Assembly: GCF_037198315.1 (NCBI RefSeq)
Contig: NZ_CP144913.1
Location: forward strand, 1 to 64,000
DNA length: 64,000 nt
Direction: 5' to 3'
Source: Janibacter sp. A1S7
Lineage (GTDB): Bacteria; Actinomycetota; Actinomycetes; Actinomycetales; Dermatophilaceae
The translations under genes were made by a program, and so were the position numbers. Below the pieces are notes generated by a model. It ran no database searches. It was not told the origin of the DNA and saw only the letters and a program-made list of their open reading frames with translations. This document shows positions 51,863-60,871 of the stretch, piece after piece (the stretch's first letter is position 1; each line of letters begins with the position of its first letter).

Positions 51863-52369
51863 ATGACACGTGACGATGGGAGTTCGACGGTGGGCCAGGC
51901 ACGGACGGCAACGCCTTCGCCGGGCGGTCTCGACAGCTTCGGCGGGGAGATCGGTCGTGGTCAGGCGCGCACGATCCGCGCCCGGTGGGAGCTGCAGACC
52001 GTGACCCGGACCCGGCAGGCCGTGGCGCAGGACCTGGTGGCCCGCGGCGTCAGCGACGAGGTCGTCAGCGAGGCCGAGTTGGTCACCACGGAGCTGGTGA
52101 CCAACTCGCTGCGTCATGCCACGCCGCTCGCGGACCGGACCGTGCGCATCCACTGGAAGGCCCGCGGCAACTGCGTCGAGATCGAGGTCAGTGACGGCGG
52201 GGCCGAGACCGCGCCAGCGCCCGCCCCCCGGGCGATGTGGGCGACGTCCGGCCGCGGTCTGCGGATCGTGCGCAGCATCGCCCACGAGTGGGGCGTGCAG
52301 CGGGACGAGAAGCAGACGACGGTCTGGGCCGCCCTCGGTGGGCCCTCGCGCCGTCGGGTCGGCTCCTGA
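51863..52369 (+). CDS. Anti-sigma-type ATP-binding protein (RsbW-like)
   Basis: 168 aa. GHKL fold: N box ELVTNSLRHA, G1 box VSDGG, G2 box GRGLRIVRSIA. The first 35 residues are a polar extension. Such proteins bind anti-sigma antagonists or sigma factors in stress control; no partner gene lies next to it. Confidence 0.87.
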   Translation: MTRDDGSSTVGQARTATPSPGGLDSFGGEIGRGQARTIRARWELQTVTRTRQAVAQDLVARGVSDEVVSEAELVTTELVTNSLRHATPLADRTVRIHWKARGNCVEIEVSDGGAETAPAPAPRAMWATSGRGLRIVRSIAHEWGVQRDEKQTTVWAALGGPSRRRVGS

Positions 52370-52480
52370 GTCCGACCCCCGCCGGAGCGGGTCGGCTCGC
52401 CCTCCGGCTGGAGCGGCGCACCGGGCTGAGCGGAGGAAAACCAGTGGCCGCGACCCGGACGGCGGTGTCATCGTCGAGGG

Positions 52481-53569
52481 GTGAGCGCGACCTCCATCGA
52501 TCTGGCGTCCCTCGGGTGGGACGAGGCAGCCGCCGCGGCCTTCGACGACGCGGCGAGGCAGTCCCCCTTCGCCCTGGTGCCGGGGCGGGTCGGCCGTGTC
52601 GACCGCGGTCGGGTCACCGTCCACAGCGCTGACGGCCCGGGGGTCGCCCTGGTGCGGCTGCCCGCCGGGAGCGAGCGGGTGGACCAGCCGACGACCGGTG
52701 ACTGGGTCGGGCTGGAGCGACAGGACGACGGTGACGTCGTGCGCCGGGTCCTGCCACGGCGGAGCGCGATCGTGCGCAGGGTCGCCGGACAGCGGTCCGA
52801 TGCGCAGGTCATGGCGGCCAATCTCGACCAGGTCCTCGTGGCGATCTCCCTCGAGACCACGCTGAAGCTGTCCGCCGTCGAGCGCTACCTCGTCGTGGCC
52901 TGGGAGTCGGGGGCGCGGCCCCTCGTCGTGCTGACGAAGGCCGACCTCGCCTACGACCCGGAGTCCGCTCGCGACGAGGTCGCGGCCACGGCGCCCGGCG
53001 TCCCCGTGCTGGTCACCTCGGCAGAGACCGGCGAGGGCATGGGCGTGGTCGCCGCGGCGCTCGCCACCGGCACCACGGCCCTGGTCGGGCCGTCCGGTGC
53101 CGGGAAGTCGAGCCTGGTCAACGCTCTCGCCGGCCGAGAGGTCCAGGCGGTCGCCGACACCCGCCAGGACGGCAAGGGGAGGCACACGACGACGGCGCGC
53201 GAGCTGGTGCCCCTGGCCGGCGGGGGCGTCCTCGTCGACACCCCCGGCCTGCGGTCGATCGGTCTGCACGAGGACGGCGAAGGGGTCTGGCGCACCTTCC
53301 CGGACGTCGAGGAGTTGGTCGTGCGGTGCCGGTTCACCGACTGCTCCCACGAGTGCGAGCCCGGGTGCGCCGTGCAGGAGGCCATCGCCCATGGCCGGCT
53401 CGATGGACGACGGTGGGCCAGCTGGCAGAAGCTGCAGCGCGAGGCAGAGTGGATCGCCACCAGGGCGGACCCGGTGGCCCGCGCTGCCGCACGCAAGCGG
53501 TGGGCGGCCACGGGACGTGCCGGGAGGGCTCGGGCGGCGCTGAAGCATGGCCGGGACCCCTTCGCCTGA
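52481..53569 (+). CDS. rsgA: Ribosome small-subunit GTPase RsgA
   Basis: 362 aa from GTG 52481. OB-fold N terminus, then a circularly permuted GTPase: G4 LTKAD precedes G1 GPSGAGKSSLVN and G3 DTPGL. The zinc knuckle CRFTDCSHECEPGC lies before the C-terminal helix. Assists 30S maturation. Confidence 0.94.
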   Translation: MSATSIDLASLGWDEAAAAAFDDAARQSPFALVPGRVGRVDRGRVTVHSADGPGVALVRLPAGSERVDQPTTGDWVGLERQDDGDVVRRVLPRRSAIVRRVAGQRSDAQVMAANLDQVLVAISLETTLKLSAVERYLVVAWESGARPLVVLTKADLAYDPESARDEVAATAPGVPVLVTSAETGEGMGVVAAALATGTTALVGPSGAGKSSLVNALAGREVQAVADTRQDGKGRHTTTARELVPLAGGGVLVDTPGLRSIGLHEDGEGVWRTFPDVEELVVRCRFTDCSHECEPGCAVQEAIAHGRLDGRRWASWQKLQREAEWIATRADPVARAAARKRWAATGRAGRARAALKHGRDPFA

Positions 53570-53632
53570 CGGGAGGGATGGCACGCGGGCTCGCCATCGC
53601 CGCCCTCGACCGCGCGGTACCATGCGAAGGTC

Positions 53633-54256
53633 ATGCCCCACGTCCTCCGCACCGTCACGACCGTGATCGACTGGTCGCAGGTCGGGCATCGACTCTGGAT
53701 CGGGCCGAGCCACGGGCTCGCGGTCGCGCTCTCCGCGCTGGGGATCTACCTCGCCTTCATGGTGCTGGTGCGGATCTTCGGTGTGCGCGTGCTCACCGGG
53801 ATGGGCACCTTCGACGTCCTCGTGGTCATCACCGTCGGTGCCGTCGCGGGGCGCGTCATCCTGGGTGACCCACCGACGCTGGTGGCCGGTGTCATCGGGC
53901 TGACCTGTCTGTTCACGATGGAGGCCGCCTTCGGCGAGGCCCGCCGCACGGCCAGGGGTGCCCGGTGGATCAACTCGGGTCCGGTGCTGCTCATGGCCGG
54001 CGCGGAGGTGATCCCCCGCAACCTGCACCTCGCCCACGTGACCCAGCGCGAGCTGAACGCCGCTCTGCGGCAGGCCGGGGTGCGCCATCCCCGCGAGGTC
54101 GCGTGCGTCGTCCTCGAGTCCACGGGCCGGATCAGTGTCCTGCGTCGCGGGGAGCCGCTGGACCGCGAGCTCATCGCGTGGGTGCGGGACGCCGACCGCA
54201 TCCCCGAGGAATTCTTCGAGGACCCTCGGCGAGGGAGAGGTCAGAGCACGTCGTGA
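53633..54256 (+). CDS. DUF421 (YetF-like) membrane protein
   Basis: 207 aa with three hydrophobic helices in the first 105 residues, the first around residues 28-50, then the soluble DUF421 domain (PVLLMAGAEVIPRNLHLAHVTQRELNAALRQ, in part; REVACVVLESTGRISVL). Unknown function. Its last 16 bp overlap the convergent pirin gene. Confidence 0.86.
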   Translation: MPHVLRTVTTVIDWSQVGHRLWIGPSHGLAVALSALGIYLAFMVLVRIFGVRVLTGMGTFDVLVVITVGAVAGRVILGDPPTLVAGVIGLTCLFTMEAAFGEARRTARGARWINSGPVLLMAGAEVIPRNLHLAHVTQRELNAALRQAGVRHPREVACVVLESTGRISVLRRGEPLDRELIAWVRDADRIPEEFFEDPRRGRGQSTS

Positions 54257-55263
54257 CCCGGGTGTCCCCCCTTCGCCATGGCCTCGGCGATCTCGAGGGC
54301 GGGACGCACCCGGGGGGTCTTGGGGATGACGCCCAGGCGCCCGGCCTGGAAGTCCTCGAAGGCGGTGACCAGCTCGTCCCGGCTGTTCATGACGAAGGGG
54401 CCGTAGGCGGCGACGGGCTCGCGGATCGGACGTCCACCGAGCAGGACCACCTCGAGCGAGGGGCTGCGGGAGTCCTGGTGGTCGTCGGCCGCGATCTCGA
54501 GGGCGTCACCGGCACCGAAGTCGACGAGCTGCCCCTCGCGGACCGGTCGACGCTCGGGGCCGACGACCCCGCGCCCGGAGAGCACGTAGGCCAGACCGTT
54601 GAAGTCCGTCCGCCACGGCAGGTGCATGCGGGCGCCGGGCGCGATGGTCGCGTGGATCATCGAGATCGGGGTCGTCGTGATCCCCGGGCCCTGGTGGCCG
54701 TCGAGCTCACCGGCGATGACCCGGACGAGGGCGCCGCCGTCGTGGCTGGAGAGCAGGCCGACCTGCCCGGAGCGGATGTCCTGGTACTTCGGGTCGGTCA
54801 TCTTCTGGTGGCTGGGCAGGTTCACCCACAGCTGGAGGCCGTGGAAGATGCCGCCGCTGACGACGAGGTCCTCCGGCGGGGCCTCGATGTGCAGCAGGCC
54901 GGAGCCGGCGGTCATCCACTGGGTGTCGCCGTCGGTGATCAGCCCGCCGCCGCCGTGGGTGTCCTCGTGGGCGAAGGTCCCGTCGATGATGTACGTGACG
55001 GTCTCGAAGCCGCGGTGGGGGTGCCAGCTGGTGCCACGGGCCTCGCCGGGTGCGTACTCCACCTCACCCATCTGGTCCATGTGGATGAAGGGATCGAGCC
55101 GGGCCATGTCCACTCCGGCGAAGGCGCGGCGGACCGGGAACCCTTCGCCCTCGTGTCCCTGCGGCGCGGTCGTCACCGACCGGACCGGGCGCGAGACCGT
55201 CTCGGGCCGTGGCTGGCTCACGCGGGGGAGGGTGAGGATGTTCTCGACGGTCACGGCGGGCAT
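54241..55263 (-). CDS. Pirin-family cupin protein
   Basis: 340 aa. Two cupin halves. The N-terminal half has the metal-binding histidines in HPHRGFETVTYI and the HxE pair in LLHIEAPPE, plus the family phrase DPFIHMDQMGEVEYAPGEARGT (in part). Pirins are iron-binding proteins, some with quercetinase activity. The upstream region is AT-rich. Confidence 0.92.
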   Translation of the reverse strand: MPAVTVENILTLPRVSQPRPETVSRPVRSVTTAPQGHEGEGFPVRRAFAGVDMARLDPFIHMDQMGEVEYAPGEARGTSWHPHRGFETVTYIIDGTFAHEDTHGGGGLITDGDTQWMTAGSGLLHIEAPPEDLVVSGGIFHGLQLWVNLPSHQKMTDPKYQDIRSGQVGLLSSHDGGALVRVIAGELDGHQGPGITTTPISMIHATIAPGARMHLPWRTDFNGLAYVLSGRGVVGPERRPVREGQLVDFGAGDALEIAADDHQDSRSPSLEVVLLGGRPIREPVAAYGPFVMNSRDELVTAFEDFQAGRLGVIPKTPRVRPALEIAEAMAKGGHPGHDVL

Positions 55264-55380
55264 TGTGTGCTCCTTCGGTAGGCGGGATCACCACATCCAA
55301 CAGTAGTTGAAAATCAAACATTCCGCGAGGTGCTCTGGGCCGGAGTGTGCTCGTCGCACGCACCGTCTAGTCTCGCGACC

Positions 55381-56316
55381 GTGCCCCCACGTTCACCGCT
55401 CGCCGCGCGTCACGGACTCAGCGCGGCGTGGGTGCGCACGCCCGACCGTGACCCGCTCCGCCCGCCCCGGTGGGTGACGATGTCCGCCTGGCTGCGGGAG
55501 AAGATCCCCGACCGGGTGGACGTGCACCGGATGCTCGCCGACGCGCGATTCGTCTACGACGACGGCCGTCCCGTCCGGCCCGACGACGGGTACCGCCCGC
55601 ACACCTTCGTCTGGTTCCACCGGGACCTCCGCGAGGAGGTCGAGGTGCCGGGTGAGCTGACGATCCTCCATCGTGACGAGCGACTCGTCGTCGTGGACAA
55701 GCCGCCGTTCCTGTCGACCATCCCGCGCGGTCGGCACGTGCGGCAGAGCGTGGTGGTCCGGCTGCGCGACGAGCTGGGGCTGCCCGAGCTCTCCCCGCTG
55801 CACCGCCTGGACCGGGTGACGTCCGGGGTCCTCATGCTGGCGACGGAGCGCCGGTGGCGCGGGCCCTACCAGGTGATGTTCGAGCAACGGCGGGTGCGCA
55901 AGACGTATCTGGCACTGGCGCCCCGGCGCGACGACCTGGCCCTACCCGTCACCGTCCGCAACCACATCCGCAAGACGCGCGGGGTGTGGCAGGCGCAGGT
56001 GGTGCCGCAGGCAGAGGTGAACGCCGTCACCGTCGTCGAGATGGAGTCCCGCGCGGGTGACCTGGCGGTCTACCGCTTGACGCCGCACACCGGGCGCACC
56101 CACCAGCTGCGGCGCCACCTCCACGACCTCGGTATCCCGATCGTGGGCGACCCGCTCTACCCGCAGGTGCAGGAGGTCTCGGTCGACGACTTCTCCCGAC
56201 CGCTTCAGCTGCTCGCCAGCACGGCGGAGTTCGTGGATCCGGTCGACGGCGACGAGCGGCGCTTCGTCAGCGCACGGCAGCTGCCGTTGTCCCCCTCCGG
56301 GGTCCGCGAGTCGTAG
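55381..56316 (+). CDS. RluA-family pseudouridine synthase
   Basis: 311 aa from GTG 55381. S4-like N terminus, then the catalytic Asp motif HRLDRVTSGVLML and the YLAL, HTGRTHQLR and GIPIVGDPLYP segments. Modifies uridines in rRNA or tRNA. A longer start at 55330 would add 17 unconserved residues. Confidence 0.92.
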   Translation: MPPRSPLAARHGLSAAWVRTPDRDPLRPPRWVTMSAWLREKIPDRVDVHRMLADARFVYDDGRPVRPDDGYRPHTFVWFHRDLREEVEVPGELTILHRDERLVVVDKPPFLSTIPRGRHVRQSVVVRLRDELGLPELSPLHRLDRVTSGVLMLATERRWRGPYQVMFEQRRVRKTYLALAPRRDDLALPVTVRNHIRKTRGVWQAQVVPQAEVNAVTVVEMESRAGDLAVYRLTPHTGRTHQLRRHLHDLGIPIVGDPLYPQVQEVSVDDFSRPLQLLASTAEFVDPVDGDERRFVSARQLPLSPSGVRES

Positions 56317-56418
56317 CCGCCCCGATCGCGAGGCAGTGCGGACACGGAGGTCGCGGGAGGACTCAGGTACGACCGCGGCCCCGTGTGCGCGTCCGGCGCC
56401 GGGCGAAGGGGTGGGTGG

Positions 56419-58059
56419 TCACCCCCGGTGGGGCGTCGCCAGGCCCTCGCGCCGGTGGATCTCCTCGTGGTGCTCGGGCGCCTCCGAGCCGTAGGCGTCG
56501 AGGACGTCCTGGCCGGCGTCCTGGACGGGGTGGTCGTGGGCGGACTCGCGCAGCGGCGTGTGCGGGATGAACCAGGTGGCGACGAAGACGACCGCGAGGA
56601 TCGGCAGGCCCAGCATGAAGGCGCTACCGAGCTGCTCGGCCAGACCCCAGCGCACGGCCTCGGCCACGGCCGGTGGCACGTTCGCCAGGGCGCTCGGGTC
56701 GAGCACGGCACTGGCGTCCATCTGGCTGGCCGCCCCCTTCGGCATCCCGGCGGGGAGGTGGCCGGCGATGCTCTGGCCCAACCCCGTGGCCATCACGGTC
56801 CCGTAGATCGCGATGCCCACGGTCGAGCCGACGTTGCGGAAGAACTGCGTCGACGCGGTGGCGACGCCCATGTCCGCGCGGGTGACGACGTTCTGCACGA
56901 CGAGGGTGTACTGCTGCATGGCCATCCCGAGGCCGATACCGATGACGACCATCGCCAGGGTCAGCTGCGTCGCGGTGGCGTCGTGGTCCAGCCGGGTGAG
57001 CAGGAAGACGCCCCCGGACATGATCGCGATGCCGGCGAGCATGAAGGGGCGGTAGTGACCGGTCCGGGTGATGGCCAGCCCGGTGAGGATGCCGCAGGTG
57101 ATGAAGCCGAGCATGAGCGGCATGAGGATCAGCCCGGAGTTGGTCGCGTTCACCCCGATGACGCCCTGGGCGTAGACCGGGATGTAGATGATCGAGCCGA
57201 ACATGACGATGGCGATGCCGAAGGAGGCGATCAGGCTCAGCGAGATCGTGCGGTCGGCGATGAGGCGCAGCGGCAGCAGCGGCTCGACGGCGCGCAGCTC
57301 GATGGCCACGAAGGCGATCGTCGAGACCAGGCTCAGACCGAACAGGCTCAGCGAGGTCGTCGACCCCCAGGCCCACGAGGTGCCGCCCGAGGAGACGGCG
57401 ATGAGCAGCGCGACCAGGGCGGTGGACAGGGTCGCGATGCCCGGGTAGTCGATGACCGCCTTGCGCGGCTGGTGCGGCAGGTGGAGGAACTTCACGATGA
57501 AGGTCAGGGCGAGCAGACCGATGGGCAGGGTGACGAAGAACAGCCAGCGCCAACCCAGGTGGTCGGTGACCAGCCCACCGGCAAGCGGCCCGGCGACCGA
57601 GGTGACACCGAAGACGGCTCCCATCAGGCCCTGGTACTTGCCCCGCTGCCGTGGCGGGATGATGTCGCCGATGATGGTCTGCGACAAGGGCATCAGCGTG
57701 CCCATGCCCAGTCCCTGGACGCCGCGCGCGATCACGAGCATCCAGAAGCTCTGTGCGAAGCCGGCGAAGACCGTACCGACCATGAAGACGATGATTCCGC
57801 CGATGTAGAACTCCCGGCGGCCGTAGAGGTCGGAGAACTTGCCGACGATCGGGACCGTCACCGCGGAGACGAGCATCGCGGCGGTGGCGACCCAGCTGTA
57901 GTGGCTCATCCCGCCGAGCTCGGCGACGATCCGTGGCAGCGCGGGGCTGACGATCGTCTGGCTGATCGAGGCGACGAGCATGCCGAGCATGAGGCCGATG
58001 AAGACCCGGCGGTGCTCGGCGCTCATCCGGTAGGCGGTGGGAGTGGCGGGGGCGCTCAT
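56419..58059 (-). CDS. DHA2-family multidrug efflux MFS transporter
   Basis: 546 aa with about 14 helices from ATG 58059. Motif A GKFSDLYGRREFYI and motif C VTSVAGPLAGGLVTDHLGWRWLF (in part). The C-terminal tail is His-rich. The gene is 2 bp after the marR stop, forming a regulator-exporter operon. Confidence 0.93.
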   Translation of the reverse strand: MSAPATPTAYRMSAEHRRVFIGLMLGMLVASISQTIVSPALPRIVAELGGMSHYSWVATAAMLVSAVTVPIVGKFSDLYGRREFYIGGIIVFMVGTVFAGFAQSFWMLVIARGVQGLGMGTLMPLSQTIIGDIIPPRQRGKYQGLMGAVFGVTSVAGPLAGGLVTDHLGWRWLFFVTLPIGLLALTFIVKFLHLPHQPRKAVIDYPGIATLSTALVALLIAVSSGGTSWAWGSTTSLSLFGLSLVSTIAFVAIELRAVEPLLPLRLIADRTISLSLIASFGIAIVMFGSIIYIPVYAQGVIGVNATNSGLILMPLMLGFITCGILTGLAITRTGHYRPFMLAGIAIMSGGVFLLTRLDHDATATQLTLAMVVIGIGLGMAMQQYTLVVQNVVTRADMGVATASTQFFRNVGSTVGIAIYGTVMATGLGQSIAGHLPAGMPKGAASQMDASAVLDPSALANVPPAVAEAVRWGLAEQLGSAFMLGLPILAVVFVATWFIPHTPLRESAHDHPVQDAGQDVLDAYGSEAPEHHEEIHRREGLATPHRG

Positions 58060-58061
58060 TG

Positions 58062-58571
58062 TCAGGCCTTTCCGGTGGCGTGGGCGACGGGCGACGGGGG
58101 CTGCCCGGCGGACCGGGCGCCGGTGGCCAGGTCCTCGCTCAGGCGGGTGAGCAGGCGGTCGAGGTCGACGAGGTCGGCGCGCGGCCAGTCGGTGAGGACG
58201 GCGCCGATCAGGTCGGTGCGGGCGGTGCGCTCGCCGGCCAGGGCGGTGCGGCCCGCCGGGGTCAGGCGCACCGTGGAGGCGCGGCCGTCGCTGGGGTCGG
58301 CCAGGCGCTCGATGTGACCCTGCGCCTCGAGCTGGCCCAGTCGCCGGCTGACGGTGGACGCGTCCTGGCCCTGGGTCTCCGCGAGGCGGGAGGTACGCAT
58401 CCCCGCCTCGTGGTGGCAGTGCTCGAGCGTGGCGAGCAGGGAGTAGTCGGTGCGCGACATCGCGGTCGGGTCGAGTGCCTGGCGGCGGGCGATCAGGCGG
58501 GAGAACTGGCCGAAGACGCGTCCCAGGGTCTCCTGCAGGTGGGGCCCGACCGGACTGATAGTTGTGTGCAC
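58062..58571 (-). CDS. MarR-family transcriptional regulator
   Basis: 169 aa from GTG 58571. Winged helix with SRLAETQGQDASTVSRRLGQLEAQGHIERL (in part) and the RASTVRLTPAGR wing. No ribosome site precedes the GTG; the promoter position predicts a leaderless message. Likely represses itself and the efflux gene. Confidence 0.88.
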   Translation of the reverse strand: MHTTISPVGPHLQETLGRVFGQFSRLIARRQALDPTAMSRTDYSLLATLEHCHHEAGMRTSRLAETQGQDASTVSRRLGQLEAQGHIERLADPSDGRASTVRLTPAGRTALAGERTARTDLIGAVLTDWPRADLVDLDRLLTRLSEDLATGARSAGQPPSPVAHATGKA

Positions 58572-58577
58572 CCAGCA

Positions 58578-58606
58578 AGTATATATCTGCGTGAGGCATG
58601 CATCAA
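58578..58606 (-). promoter_or_regulatory. Promoter of the marR-MFS operon
   Basis: On the minus strand TTGATG (58606-58601), a 17-bp spacer, then TATACT (58583-58578). The distance from the -10 to the GTG is 6 nt, which puts the start of transcription at the start codon. Confidence 0.75.
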
Positions 58607-58613
58607 ACGCGGG

Positions 58614-58692
58614 CGAGGCGAGGTGCTGCAGGCAGCAGTCCGTGTCGTCGGCACGACCTCGAGGTGCTGCCGGCAGGACGACGTGCTGCTGA
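58614..58692 (+). repeat. ~80-bp hairpin repeat, copy 2
   Basis: GAGGTGCTGCAGGCAGCAGT followed by CGTCGGCACGACCTCGAGGTGC aligns with the first 75 bp of the 60751 copy. It is more diverged than copies 1 and 3. Lies between marR and the VOC gene. Confidence 0.5.
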
Positions 58693-58711
58693 CTCTCCGG
58701 TCGGCGTCGGG

Positions 58712-59335
58712 TCAGGCGCTGGCGACGAGCAGCGTCGGGACGGCGAGGTGGGGGTCGCGGACCGTCGTCACGCGGGTGCCCGGCTTGCGGCCCTCGCGCA
58801 CCGGCGACAGCTCGACGCGCTTGGCAGCGAGGCGCGCGCGGGTCGCGTCCAGGTCGGCCACCCGCCAGGCCACCCCACCGAAGGTGTCCGGCCCCTCGTG
58901 AGGCTCGCCGGGCACGATGACCTCGACGACCGCGTTGCCGCACCGGAAGAACAGGCCCCGGAAACCGTGGTCGGTCTGCCGGTCCAACCGCAGGTCCAGT
59001 CCGAGGCGCGCGCCGTAGTCGGCGGCGGCGCGCTCGCCGTCACCGGTGCGCACGACGAGGTGATCAAGGGCGAGCTCGCCGGACTCGCCCTCGGTGGAGG
59101 GCGTCGGCCGCCAGGTCGTGCCGCCGAGGTCGAAGCCGGCGGCGTCCCCGACGAGCCCGCGGCGCCGCCACAACCGCTCGGTGGTGGCGACCTCGTCCAC
59201 GCCGAGGAGGACTGCGGTCAGGCCCCCTTCGCCCTCTTCGATGTGCACGTCCCGGTCGACCCCACCGAGCCGGCGCCACGCGGCCCGGGTGGCAGCGACG
59301 TCGGGGGTGGCGATGACGAGTCCGGTGATCCTCAC
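58712..59335 (-). CDS. VOC (glyoxalase-like) family protein
   Basis: 207 aa from GTG 59335. Two beta-alpha-beta-beta-beta modules; ALDHLVVRTGD starts the second and VVEVIVPGEPHEGPDTFGGVAWRV ends it (in part). Family members act on small metabolites or bind drugs; the metal residues are not obvious, so function is open. Confidence 0.82.
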   Translation of the reverse strand: MRITGLVIATPDVAATRAAWRRLGGVDRDVHIEEGEGGLTAVLLGVDEVATTERLWRRRGLVGDAAGFDLGGTTWRPTPSTEGESGELALDHLVVRTGDGERAAADYGARLGLDLRLDRQTDHGFRGLFFRCGNAVVEVIVPGEPHEGPDTFGGVAWRVADLDATRARLAAKRVELSPVREGRKPGTRVTTVRDPHLAVPTLLVASA

Positions 59336-59342
59336 CCGGCCA

Positions 59343-59921
59343 TCATGACGTGACCGGTTCCGGGGCCGACCACGGCTGCGCGAAGGGGGTGGCCGGCCGC
59401 CCCGTGTCGGCGAGCACCAGCTCCAGGGTTGTCGCCCCGTCGATCTGCTCGCGGATGATGTCGGCGTGACCGGCGTGCCGGGCCAGCTCCTCGATCAGAT
59501 GCCCGAAGGAGTAGCGCAGGCGGGCCGTCGAGGAGTTCATCAGGCCGTACCACGGAGCGGGCGGGACGGTGATCTCCGCGTCCGGGGCGCCGGAGCGGAT
59601 CCACTCGACGACACCCGTCCGCCGGCCGTCGAAGACCTCGAGCGTCCCGGCGAGGGTCTCGTCGTCGCGCAGGGCGAAGGTGTCCATGAACCCCGCGTAG
59701 GCGTCCTCGCTGATCGTTCCCCCCTCCTGGGGCCCGCTGGGCTTCTCGTCGGGCGGAGCGATGACGTAGCTCGTGTGCTTCAGGATCCCGCCGATCGACA
59801 GGGCGGATCGGGTCGGCGTCAGGCGCGCCTGCTCCTCGGTGAGTCCGAAGGCGCTGGCGCGCAGGGCCTCGAGCTGCTGGTCGACGTACTCCGCGTAGCC
59901 GGTGGTCTCGTCGTGGCTGGT
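59343..59921 (-). pseudogene. DinB-family (DUF664) protein that has lost its start codon
   Basis: The frame is open for 192 codons with good family sequence (ETTGYAEYVDQQLEALRASA in part, SALSIGGILKHTSYV, HLIEELARHAGHADIIREQIDG in part, with metal-ligand histidines). Directly before the first codons (TSHDE) stands TAG, where an ATG would be expected, and no ATG, GTG or TTG exists before 59687. Starting at 59687 would remove the first third. The breakpoint coincides with the truncated WYL gene. Confidence 0.75.
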
Positions 59922-59922
59922 C

Positions 59923-60741
59923 TACCCGATCGAGGCGACACCGGGAGTCGGGGGCGGGTACCGCTTCGGCGCCGGTGGGCACATGCCCCCGCTCCTGCTC
60001 GAGGAGGACGAGGTCGTGGCCGTGACCGTGGCGCTAGGTGTTGGGGCGCAGGGGATCTCGGCCATCGGTGAGCCAGCGGTACGGGCCCTGACCAAACTCG
60101 ACCAGGTGATGCCGCCCCGGCTGCGCGGGGAGGTCGCCGCGCTCGCCGACGCCACCGCCCTGCTGCCGGGGGCCACCGACGATGTCGACACCGGGGTGCT
60201 CGTCGTGCTGGCGCACGCCATCCGCGACCGGGTGCGGGCCCGGTTCGGCTACACCGGCCGCACCGGTGAGGACAGCGAGCGGGACGTCGAGCCGTACCGT
60301 CTCGTCGCGACCGGCCGACGGTGGTACCTGCTCGCGTGGGATCTGCGGCGGCAGGACTGGCGCACCTTCCGCCTCGACCGGATGTCGGGGGTGCGGGCGT
60401 CGACCTTCCGGTTCACCCCGAGGCCGACCCCGGACGCCGTCGAGCACGTGCGCCGGGCCGTGACCCGGTCCGGGTACGCCCACCGGGTCCGGGTCCGGCT
60501 GAGCGCGGACGCCGCGGACGTGCGCCGTCGGGTGCCGCAGGCGTACGGCACCGCGACGTCCCTCGGTCCCGGACTGACCGAGCTCGAGTCCTCCGCGGAC
60601 GACCTGGGCATGCTCGCCCGGCACCTGACCCTCGCGGCCTTCGACCTCGGCGCGCGGCTGACCGTGGTCGACCCACCCGAGCTCGCCGCCGCCATCGACG
60701 AGTTCACGACGCGGCTGGCCGACGTCCGCCGGGGCGGGTAG
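59923..60741 (+). pseudogene. WYL-domain regulator lacking its helix-turn-helix
   Basis: The sequence joins the family in YPIEATPGVGGGYRFGAGG, which normally follows a DNA-binding domain of about 45-50 residues. It then continues through the WYL domain (ERDVEPYRLVATGRRWYLLAWD in part; DWRTFRLDRMSGV) to the WCX end. Only a GTG at 59902, inside the antisense DinB sequence, could start it. Likely non-functional as a DNA-binding regulator, though a truncated protein might be made. Confidence 0.78.
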
Positions 60742-60750
60742 GTCAGGACC

Positions 60751-60840
60751 CGAACGAAGTGCTGCTGGCAGCAGTTCGTTGAGTCGGCACCAGCACGAGG
60801 TGCGGCTGGCCATACGAAGTGCAGCCAGCAGCAGTTCGTG
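60751..60840 (+). repeat. ~90-bp hairpin repeat, copy 3
   Basis: The best-preserved copy. Its ends CGAAGTGCTGCTGGC and GCCAGCAGCAGTTCG are inverted complements at 14 of 15 positions. Inverted in orientation to copy 1. Between convergent genes. Confidence 0.75.
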
Positions 60841-60871
60841 ACGGGAGGGGAGGCGCGGGTGCGCCGGAGGC

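Noticed and set aside
56383..58317. 644-codon plus-strand frame opposite the DHA2 transporter
   Set aside because: Charged, repetitive antisense product; the opposite strand encodes a clear 14-helix transporter.
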